A DNA stretch of 6,055 bases from Myxococcales bacterium (GTDB lineage Bacteria > Myxococcota > Polyangia > Polyangiales > Polyangiaceae), in assembly GCA_020430865.1 (NCBI GenBank), contig JAGQIY010001333.1:1-6055 (forward strand). The letters run 5' to 3'. Positions 1 to 6,055 of this stretch are shown piece after piece. The position numbers and the translations under genes were made by a program. The notes beneath the pieces were generated by a model. It saw only the letters and a program-made list of their open reading frames with translations, made no database searches and had not been told where the DNA came from. Every line of letters begins with the position of its first letter. The stretch's first letter is position 1.

Positions 1-2651
1 GCGTTCGCGTCGGGCGCCTGGAGATCGAGCAGAAGCTCGGTGAAGGCGCCATGGGCATCGTGTATCGTGCGTTCGATCCGGAGCTCGAGCGAACCGTCGC
101 GGTCAAGGTGCTGCGCCAGCAGGCGGAGGAGCAGCAGCGCCGCCGGCTGCGCGCCGAGGCCCGAGCGCTGGCGCGCCTGAACCACCCCTGTGTGGTCGGA
201 GTCTACGGTCTGGAGAGCGTCGATGGCGACACCTTCGTGTCCATGGAGTACGTGCCAGGCGGTACCCTGAGGAAATGGTTGGACACGCATCCTCAGGCTC
301 GCTGGCGTGAGGTGCTGGCGCTGTTCCTTCAAGCCGCCGAGGGCCTGGCGGCTGCCCACGACGCGGGGGTCATCCACCAGGACTTCAAGCCAGAGAACGT
401 CCTGGTGGGGCAAGACGGGCGCGTGCGCGTCGCCGATTTCGGCATGGCGTGGTTCGACGTCGCCGAAGCCAAGGAAGGAGCGACGTCCAGCCGTCTGATC
501 GGCGGCACTCCCCATTTCATGGCGCCCGAGGTCGCGATCGGTGCCTTGCCCAGCCGGTTGTCGGATCAGTACAGCCTGTGCGTGGCGCTCCGAGATGCCC
601 TGCGTGACGCGCGCGTCGAAGACCCCGCGGAGCGTCAGGCGCTCGAGCAGGTCCGCCGCGCCCTGGAGCGCGGTCTGGAGCGAGATCCTGACCGCCGGTG
701 GCCGGACATCCGCGCCCTCGGCGAGGCGCTGTCGCGTCAGCTCTCGCCCGCAGCCGATCAGCATCAGCGCAGCCTGTTGATGGAGCGCGTGGAGCAGCTG
801 TGGTTGCGCGGGGTGCTGAGCGAGTCTCTCTCCGGCACCGAGCCCGGCTCCGAGCCGCTGGCCATCCGTCTCGAGGCCTTGTTCCCGGAGGATCTGGAGC
901 GGATCTCCCTCCCCCCGGCGGGCGACTTGCCCGACCGCCGCAGCGGAGACGCGGAGCGACTGCGGTTCGCGCGGCGCGTCGAGGCGCGGAGCGTGCTCGA
1001 GCTGGACGATCTCTTCGACGCCTCCGGACGCCGACTGGCGATCGTCGGCGCGGCAGGGGCGGGCAAGACCACGGCGCTCCTGGCCCTGACCAGGAGCCTG
1101 CTCAGGCGTGCCCAGGCGGACTTCCACGAGCCCGTCCCGGTGGTGCTGGCGCTCGGCACCTTCGAGGCCAAGCTGCCGCTCTCGGAGTGGATGGTCGCGG
1201 AGCTGCACACGAAGTACGGCCTTCCGAGTCGCTGGGCCAGACTCTGGCTGCAGCAAGGCGCTCTCGTGCCCATGCTGGATGGACTGGACGAGGTTCCTGC
1301 CGTGCGGCAGCGAGCGTGCGTCGGCGCACTGAACGCGTTCCTGGAGGTCGAGGCGAGCGCGGGATGCGCGCTGACCTGTCGTGAGCTGACCTACGCCGAT
1401 CTGGAGTGGCGCCCCGAGGTCGGCGCGACGATCCGCGTGGCTCCTGTGCACGAGGCCCTCGCCCTGTCGGTGCTGGGCCAGGGGCGGGCCACGGCGTTGC
1501 TCGAGCACTGGCCCAGGGACGCGCAGCTGCGCGAGCTGCTCTCGAGTCCGTTGATGCTGCGCGTTGCGGCGCGAGCGGACATCGCGGCGGTGGAGGTGAC
1601 CAGGAGCGCGCAGCTGCGACGGCTGTTGTACGCGCACTTCGTCGCTCATCTGCTCGCGCGAGCGAGCGACGTTCCGGAGTCACGGGAGCGCTTGGCGCGG
1701 GGCTATGTCGCCCTGGCCCAGGCCATGATCCGCAGCGGGAGCACTGACCTCTGGCTGGAGCGGCTCCAGTCGAGCTGGCTCGAGCAGGCGGGGGACCGCC
1801 GTCTGGCGAGGACGCTGGGGGTGCTTGCCGTTGCCCTGGGGATCTTCATCCCTGGCACGCTCGCCCAGCTAGCGTCGGGGCTGCCGGCTTCGGCTTCGGT
1901 GCTCGGGTCGGCGCTGGCGGTGTTGCTGACCGCCAGGACGCTGCGCAGCCCGCACATCCAGACGGTCGAGGGCATACGCTGGGGCTGGCGCCGAGCGCTG
2001 CGCTGGCTGCCCGCCGGGTTGATCGGTGGCGCGCTCGTTGGTGCGCTCTTCGCGTCTCGCTACTGGTTTGGAGGGGGAGACGTCGCGGACGCAGACGAGG
2101 CGCTGCGCGGATTGTTCTCGAACCTGGGCTACGGCGCGTTGCTCGGTCTGTTCGGGGCGTTCGCGATGGGCCTCGAGGCGGCCGACCAGGCGACGCGAGC
2201 GGAGCCGGGGGCAGGGCTCCGGGACAGCCTCGGGACGGCGCTGGCCGTGGCGATCCCCGGCGCGCTGGTCAGCGCTCTCGGCTCGACTCAGGTGCTGCTT
2301 CCGCTGCTCGCGCGCGCCGGTCTGGACCTGGGCGGTCAGGGTGCCGCGTTCGGCGTGGCGTGGAGCGGGTTGGTCGGGCTGGTCCTGTTCTTCGTGTATG
2401 GCGGCGCGGCGGTGACCCGCCACTGGGTGCTGCGCTGGGTGCTCGCGCTGAAGACGCCGCTACCACGAGACTTGGTTACGTTTCTCGACATCGGCGCACA
2501 CGCCGGGATCCTGCGCCGGGTGGGTGGTGGCTACCTGTTCATGCACCGCACCCTGCGCGACTACTTCGCGTCCCTGGATGACGACGCGCTGAAGCTGATC
2601 AGCGCCGCCCGAGATCCCCAGCGCGCCCTCACCCCCGAACGCCCGGCCTGA
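1..2651 (+). CDS. Hanks-type Ser/Thr kinase fused to a NACHT ATPase and six-TM C-terminal module (5' partial)
   Basis: Probable membrane-bound signalling or STAND-type protein. Frame 3 is open from the window edge: the Gly-rich loop LGEGAMGIVYRAFD begins before the ATG at 51, so that ATG is internal and the start is upstream. Residues below count from that Met. Kinase: VAVK Lys19, alphaC Glu36, HQDFKPEN (Asp111, Lys113, Asn116), DFG 129-131, APE 158-160, DQYS 172-175, then a distal R (DRRWPD, 214-219). A linker with ERVEQLWLRGVLSESL (245-260) resembles the helix that precedes many bacterial NACHT domains. NACHT: Walker A GAAGAGKTT 333-341, Walker B MLDGLDEV 408-415, sensor-like TCREL 442-446, SSPLML 498-503. 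About six hydrophobic helices follow (586-606, 612-628, 653-668, 692-708, 729-752, 763-786). The C-terminus GGGYLFMHRTLRDYFASL matches the usual 'GGYxFxHRxLxxYFA' end of NACHT-TM proteins. Oddities are HQD instead of HRD and a short kinase C-lobe. The ligand and phosphorylation targets are unknown. The architecture is certain; the role (signalling, possibly defence) is inference. Confidence 0.93.
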   Translation, partial: VRVGRLEIEQKLGEGAMGIVYRAFDPELERTVAVKVLRQQAEEQQRRRLRAEARALARLNHPCVVGVYGLESVDGDTFVSMEYVPGGTLRKWLDTHPQARWREVLALFLQAAEGLAAAHDAGVIHQDFKPENVLVGQDGRVRVADFGMAWFDVAEAKEGATSSRLIGGTPHFMAPEVAIGALPSRLSDQYSLCVALRDALRDARVEDPAERQALEQVRRALERGLERDPDRRWPDIRALGEALSRQLSPAADQHQRSLLMERVEQLWLRGVLSESLSGTEPGSEPLAIRLEALFPEDLERISLPPAGDLPDRRSGDAERLRFARRVEARSVLELDDLFDASGRRLAIVGAAGAGKTTALLALTRSLLRRAQADFHEPVPVVLALGTFEAKLPLSEWMVAELHTKYGLPSRWARLWLQQGALVPMLDGLDEVPAVRQRACVGALNAFLEVEASAGCALTCRELTYADLEWRPEVGATIRVAPVHEALALSVLGQGRATALLEHWPRDAQLRELLSSPLMLRVAARADIAAVEVTRSAQLRRLLYAHFVAHLLARASDVPESRERLARGYVALAQAMIRSGSTDLWLERLQSSWLEQAGDRRLARTLGVLAVALGIFIPGTLAQLASGLPASASVLGSALAVLLTARTLRSPHIQTVEGIRWGWRRALRWLPAGLIGGALVGALFASRYWFGGGDVADADEALRGLFSNLGYGALLGLFGAFAMGLEAADQATRAEPGAGLRDSLGTALAVAIPGALVSALGSTQVLLPLLARAGLDLGGQGAAFGVAWSGLVGLVLFFVYGGAAVTRHWVLRWVLALKTPLPRDLVTFLDIGAHAGILRRVGGGYLFMHRTLRDYFASLDDDALKLISAARDPQRALTPERPA

Positions 2652-2684
2652 GTCGGCTGGTTCGTCCCTCGGTACGCCGCCGCT

Positions 2685-2718
2685 GCGAATTTCTAGGAGG
2701 AAATCGACCGCAAATCGC
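2685..2718 (+). promoter_or_regulatory. AT-richer island with orphan AGGAGG inside an imperfect inverted repeat
   Basis: A perfect Shine-Dalgarno-like AGGAGG lies at 2695-2700, but no ATG, GTG or TTG follows at normal spacing; the nearest ATG (2724) is 23 nt away. GCGAATTT (2685-2692) can pair with AAATCGC (2712-2718) if one A bulges, which would put AGGAGG in the loop. AAATCG also occurs twice in direct orientation (2701-2706 and 2712-2717). This is the only notably AT-rich patch in the 200 nt between the two genes, whose remainder shows nothing I can call. It could be leader or operator sequence for the downstream lipoprotein gene, or chance. Confidence 0.25.
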
Positions 2719-2851
2719 GTCCCATGTGGCACGCTGCGGTGGCCGCTGGGCTTCGGATCCGTGCGGGCTCGGCCCTTGGACGGGCTCTTTCCTCGCGCAG
2801 CCCCGCGAAGTGCGAGTTGAATCCCGGCCCCGGGCGGAACACAACAACGCG

Positions 2852-5365
2852 ATGGGGAGCGCGTCGTCTGGGTACCGGCGAACCGGGGGTGGGGTCGTGG
2901 GCAAGCACCTCCTGGTCGCGCTCGTGGTCTTGGCCGGAGCGTGTAGCTCCGAGGCGCCTGCGTCCGACGGGTCGAGCCCGGGGCGGAGCGCCGAGGTCGA
3001 GCAGGCGGCGGCTGGAGCGGCGCTGGTCGCGCGCCGGGGTAGGGAGCTGCGGCGGCTGCTGGCAGGCGCAGCGCCGGTAGCGCCAGGGCTGATTCCTCGA
3101 GGTTTCGTGCTCCCGGAGCGTGGCGACGGCTACTTGACGGCTCGAAGTGGTGATCTCGCGGTCAGCGCGCGACCGAGCCTGGAGCTCGCCGGGGACGGCG
3201 ACTCCTCGGTCTTCGAGCGTGGCTTCAGCGCGGGTGACTCGGCCTGGATGCTCTCCACGTCTCCTCGAGGCATCGAGGACTTCGTGCGCGTCGGCGCGCC
3301 GGGAGCGACCCCCGGACGCAGCGCGGTCGACTACGAGCTCCGGCTGAACGGCGTCGCCGGTCTGCGTCTGGTGTCGAACGTGCTGGAGTTCCTCGACGCC
3401 CAGGGCGCGCCCCGGTTGCGCATGCGGGCGCCGCTCGCCGTCGACGCGCTGGGTCGAGCCTGGCCAGTGCAGATCGCTGTCAATAAGTGCCGCGCGGATA
3501 CAAGCGCGGCGCCGCCCTGGGGGCGCCCGGTCACCCCGCCCGGCGGCGACACCTGCGAGGTCGAGCTGAGCTTCGACGCCGCGGCGGAGTTCCCCGTCTG
3601 GGTGGATCCCGAGTGGCACACCACCTCGGAGCTCGCCGTTGCTCGGACGCAGATGGCGCGCCAGGTCGGCGCGGGACCCGTGCTGGCGATCGGCGGTCTG
3701 GACGCCGCCGGGCAGCCGCTGGCGAGCGTGGAGCGCTTCGAGGAGGCGACCCTGACCTGGGCGATGACGGGTGCCTTGGCCAGCCCGCGCGTGGGAGGCG
3801 ACCTGCTGCTGGACTCGGCGAGCGCCTGGATGCTGGTCGGGGGCGGGACGGCGCAGACCGAACGCTACGACGCGGTCTCGGGCACCTGGAGCGCCGGCCC
3901 TGCTTCGCAGTGGAGCCATGAGTGTGCGGTGCGCACGGGAGGGACCTCGGGTCTGGTGTTGCAGATCGGCCCGGCGAACGGCGTGATGGAGGTCGAGTAC
4001 CTGGCTCGGGATGGCAGCGCCTGGAGCCGAGTCGACGCGGGTGCTCCTCCGCCCGCGCGGAGCCGCGCGAGCTGCTCGATCGTGCAGGGCGGCCACGTCT
4101 TCCTGGTCGGTGGCGTCGACAGCGGCGGGATCCCCCAGCTCTCGACCTGGTCTCTCGATCTGACGGGCGCGAGCGAAGTGGACGGAGAGCTCCAGGGCGC
4201 CGTCTGGACCCAGGGGCCGAACATCGATGTGGCGTTTCCACAGGGAGTCAACGAGCCGCTGTTCGTGCAGAACCTGGTAGTCGGCGGCGAGATCGACGGC
4301 GCTCCCAGCGTGCGCAGCCTGGTGCTGAAGCGAGTCGCGACCACCTGGCAAGCGCAACGCGGACCGGATCTACCGCTGGCGGTGAGTCACGCGGCGACCG
4401 CCACCGATGAAGACAATCAGGTGTGGCTCCTTGGCGGCCAGCTGGCCGACGGCAGCGACAGCGATCAGGCGTTCTCGCTCTTCGCGGCGAACCCCGTCGA
4501 CGGCTGGCAAGCGCAGCCGACGCTGCTCAGCAAGCGCCGGGATGCTCACCTCGCCGTGCTGGGCAACGGCAACTTCCTGCTGGCCGGCGGTGAAGGCGAC
4601 GGCTCTGCGCTCGTGACCTCGGAGCTCTACGGGTCAGCGCCCGTGGACTGCGTGACCGACGCGCAGTGCCTCGGGGGGGCGTGCGTCGACGGTCGCTGTT
4701 GCGAGACGGCTTGCGACGGCATCTGCCAGGCGTGTATCGAGGCGCGAACGGGGCGCCCCGATGGGGAGTGCGCGCCCGTGCTGGCGGGGCTGGACTCGGA
4801 CGGAGATTGCCTCGCGGATACGAGCAACGTCTGCGGGCTCGACGGTACCTGCGACGGCTCGGGACAGTGTCACTTCCCTCGGTACGACACGCGCTGCGGG
4901 GGAGAGTGCAGCGGCGAGTCGGCGGTGCGGGCTGACCACTGCGACGGCAACGGCCAATGTGTCGAGGGTCCTGTCGAGAGCTGTCAGGGGCTTCCCTGCG
5001 AGGACGGAGCCTGTCGCAGCCGTTGCCTGGACAGCCGAGACTGCCTGGAGGGATATCGCTGCACGTACGCCGGGTCGTGTGAGCGGGAGGTACCTGAACC
5101 CCCGGTGTGCGACTGCGCACCCTACGACTGCAACCTGGAGGGTGTCTGCTTGACCTCGTGCAGCGTCGACACCGACTGCGTGGGACTTGGTGTGTACTGC
5201 TCGGAGGAGCACCGCTGTGAGGCCCTCGAGTTCCTCCCGGCGGACTTCCGCCTCGCCGACGCTTGCCTGTGCTCGCTGCCGGGAGCCGCTCGACGCTCGT
5301 CTGGCTCAGCGCTCCTGCTGCTCCTGCCAGCGCTGTTCTGGCTGCGACGCCGCTCGACCGACTGA
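2852..5365 (+). CDS. Kelch-repeat, cysteine-rich surface lipoprotein with MYXO-CTERM-like tail
   Basis: Predicted cell-surface protein of 837 aa; no enzymatic motif seen. Start: I chose ATG 2852. It leaves an Arg/Lys n-region, hydrophobic HLLVALVVLAGA, then Cys31 (lipobox AGAC, slightly off consensus). GTG 2897 would give a more compact signal (VGKHLLVAL..., Cys16) and is nearly as likely. GTG 2726 would add 42 Cys/Trp/Arg-rich residues and is least likely. Residues ~55-260 form a module I recall from myxobacterial surface proteins: NVLEFLDAQGAPRLR, then Cys213 and Cys235 bracketing PWGRPVTPPGG, then WVDPEW (250-255). Seven Kelch-like units follow, with Gly doublets near 281, 330, 372 (degenerate, GP), 419, 477, 528 and 578, which suggests a seven-bladed propeller. 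Residues 600-789 carry 32 Cys in short CxxxC-type spacings (e.g. DGRCCETACDGICQAC). The tail has Cys805/Cys807, hydrophobic LLLLLPALFWL (821-831) and RRR, like MYXO-CTERM sorting signals recognised by myxosortase. Its ligand is unknown; a role in adhesion or cell contact is inference. Confidence 0.9.
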   Translation: MGSASSGYRRTGGGVVGKHLLVALVVLAGACSSEAPASDGSSPGRSAEVEQAAAGAALVARRGRELRRLLAGAAPVAPGLIPRGFVLPERGDGYLTARSGDLAVSARPSLELAGDGDSSVFERGFSAGDSAWMLSTSPRGIEDFVRVGAPGATPGRSAVDYELRLNGVAGLRLVSNVLEFLDAQGAPRLRMRAPLAVDALGRAWPVQIAVNKCRADTSAAPPWGRPVTPPGGDTCEVELSFDAAAEFPVWVDPEWHTTSELAVARTQMARQVGAGPVLAIGGLDAAGQPLASVERFEEATLTWAMTGALASPRVGGDLLLDSASAWMLVGGGTAQTERYDAVSGTWSAGPASQWSHECAVRTGGTSGLVLQIGPANGVMEVEYLARDGSAWSRVDAGAPPPARSRASCSIVQGGHVFLVGGVDSGGIPQLSTWSLDLTGASEVDGELQGAVWTQGPNIDVAFPQGVNEPLFVQNLVVGGEIDGAPSVRSLVLKRVATTWQAQRGPDLPLAVSHAATATDEDNQVWLLGGQLADGSDSDQAFSLFAANPVDGWQAQPTLLSKRRDAHLAVLGNGNFLLAGGEGDGSALVTSELYGSAPVDCVTDAQCLGGACVDGRCCETACDGICQACIEARTGRPDGECAPVLAGLDSDGDCLADTSNVCGLDGTCDGSGQCHFPRYDTRCGGECSGESAVRADHCDGNGQCVEGPVESCQGLPCEDGACRSRCLDSRDCLEGYRCTYAGSCEREVPEPPVCDCAPYDCNLEGVCLTSCSVDTDCVGLGVYCSEEHRCEALEFLPADFRLADACLCSLPGAARRSSGSALLLLLPALFWLRRRSTD

Positions 5366-5447
5366 TCTCACCCCCGATCCCGAACCCTCGGGAGAACGCG
5401 AGGCGAAGAGCAGCAGGTCCGCAGAACTTCCACGCGACTCACACGTA

Positions 5448-5452
5448 GAAGG
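5448..5452 (+). promoter_or_regulatory. Ribosome binding site for the 5458 lipoprotein gene
   Basis: GAAGG lies 5 nt upstream of the ATG at 5458. This normal Shine-Dalgarno spacing supports that start, and the hydrophobic signal peptide begins directly after it. Confidence 0.55.
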
Positions 5453-5457
5453 CGACC

Positions 5458-6055
5458 ATGCGGGTGCCGGCATGGGTAGTGGTGGCGCTTGGGTGCGCTG
5501 GTTGTACGACGCCCGAGCAGTCGCCGAACGCGGTCTCTTCAACGGCGCGGCCAGCGCCCGCGGTGTCCGGCGAGAGCCCCGTGGCGCGCGCGACCGCGGT
5601 CGAGGTCGCGCCACCGCCGCCCCAGGTGAGGCTGGCGGCGGAGGAAGCGCGCTACCTCGCGAGCTCCGGGGTGACCCGAGGCGACTACGTTCGCAGCGAG
5701 TTCTTCACCTGGACGACGAAGGCGCAGCTCGGCGAGCTCAGGAGTCGTCGACGGCTGTTGCTGAAGGATCGCGCCGACGATGGCAGCCGCGCGTTCTTCG
5801 ACCGACGCCTGGAGCTGATGCGCGACTCTGCGGACGTGCTGCCAGAGCAGCGCCTGGTCGCACGCAGATTGCTCGAGCCCGACCTGGGGTTGCGGCGGTT
5901 CGCCTGGGTAAATCCTTGGGGAACTGCTCGAGGGTGGGGGGAGAGCGACACCTATGGCCACGTGCTGGTGAAGGTGCGCCTGAAGCCTCGAGCGCTGCTC
6001 GCACGTCTGGACGGCAACGGCTGGGAGTTCCGCGATCAAGAGGGGCGCATCATCC
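5458..6055 (+). CDS. Putative lipoprotein of unknown function (3' partial)
   Basis: This open frame starts at ATG 5458 and runs 199 codons to the window edge without a stop. The start is supported by GAAGG 5 nt upstream and by an immediate short signal peptide, MRVPAWVVVALGCAGC. Cys16 (CAGC) or Cys13 (ALGC) could be the lipidated residue. Residues 17-58 are a Ser/Pro/Ala-rich linker ending in PPPPQ, as expected after a lipid anchor. The folded part begins near 60. It includes RSEFFTWTTKAQL (79-91), an Arg-rich charged segment (95-137), RRFAWVNPWGTARGWGE (146-162) and YGHVLVKVRLKPRAL (166-180). The Trp/aromatic-rich motifs look like a conserved domain and remind me of uncharacterised myxobacterial proteins, but I cannot name a family or function. 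Codon use matches the neighbours, and the antisense frame over the same stretch is a GC-driven shadow. It follows the Kelch protein gene by 92 nt with no clear terminator between, so co-transcription is possible. Confidence 0.82.
   Translation, partial: MRVPAWVVVALGCAGCTTPEQSPNAVSSTARPAPAVSGESPVARATAVEVAPPPPQVRLAAEEARYLASSGVTRGDYVRSEFFTWTTKAQLGELRSRRRLLLKDRADDGSRAFFDRRLELMRDSADVLPEQRLVARRLLEPDLGLRRFAWVNPWGTARGWGESDTYGHVLVKVRLKPRALLARLDGNGWEFRDQEGRII

Noticed and set aside
51..53. ATG at 51 as the start of the kinase gene
   Set aside because: The frame is open upstream to the window edge and encodes VGRLEIEQKLGEGA, which is the first strand and Gly-rich loop of the kinase. Starting at 51 would delete part of the ATP-binding loop.
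2724..3080. 118-codon frame starting at the ATG at 2724, 23 nt after AGGAGG
   Set aside because: The spacing is too long, and the frame runs out of phase through the signal peptide and N-terminal module of the lipoprotein. Its composition (R, W, G) looks like a shadow.
2693..4357. 554-codon antisense open frame
   Set aside because: It lies opposite the Kelch lipoprotein gene, is full of Arg/Ala/Gly/Pro/His and has no recognisable domain. Long antisense frames are expected in DNA with this GC3 bias.
5378..5393. Stem-loop TCCCGA-ACCC-TCGGGA as a terminator of the Kelch protein gene
   Set aside because: The stem is only 6 bp and no T-run follows, so it does not support intrinsic termination. 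Short perfect stems are common by chance in such GC-rich DNA.
5539..6039. 166-codon antisense frame at the right end
   Set aside because: It opposes the lipoprotein frame that has a start, ribosome binding site and signal peptide. The antisense product shows no domain or hydrophobic signal.
1..6055. The three genes as one dedicated defence or signalling system
   Set aside because: The NACHT module makes defence thinkable. However, no nuclease, other effector or mobile-element neighbour is visible, the gap after gene 1 is about 200 nt, and genes 2-3 look like ordinary myxobacterial envelope proteins.

Overview
The window is very GC-rich, with strongly G/C-ending codons and three consecutive genes on the + strand. 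The gene content points to a myxobacterium (Myxococcota). It holds a Hanks-type kinase of the myxobacterial 'DFKPEN' style fused to a NACHT ATPase, a Kelch/cysteine-rich surface protein ending in a MYXO-CTERM-like tail, and a small lipoprotein. The genus cannot be read from this sequence. I saw no RNA gene, mobile element, CRISPR array or large repeat.

Layout. (1) Positions 1-2651 hold the 3' majority of a kinase-NACHT-transmembrane protein. Its true start lies upstream of the window, because the Gly-rich loop of the kinase is read in frame before the first ATG at 51. (2) Positions 2652-2851 are a non-coding gap. It contains an AT-richer island with a perfect but apparently orphan AGGAGG, flanked by an imperfect inverted repeat. 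(3) Positions 2852-5365 encode a secreted or lipid-anchored surface protein. Its parts are a lipoprotein-type signal, a myxobacterial N-terminal module, about seven Kelch-like blades, a stalk with 32 cysteines, and a Cys + hydrophobic + RRR tail. The start is uncertain (2726, 2852 or 2897). (4) Positions 5458-6055 hold the 5' part of a second lipoprotein gene that runs off the right edge. I do not recognise its function.

How they fit together. Gene 1 is a cytoplasmic/inner-membrane signalling or STAND-type protein. Genes 2 and 3 are predicted envelope or surface proteins. Genes 2 and 3 are 92 nt apart and could share a transcript; gene 1 is separated by about 200 nt. Nothing in the sequence proves a functional link. 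The most interesting element is the kinase-NACHT-six-TM protein, which has a non-RD catalytic loop and an unusually short kinase C-lobe.
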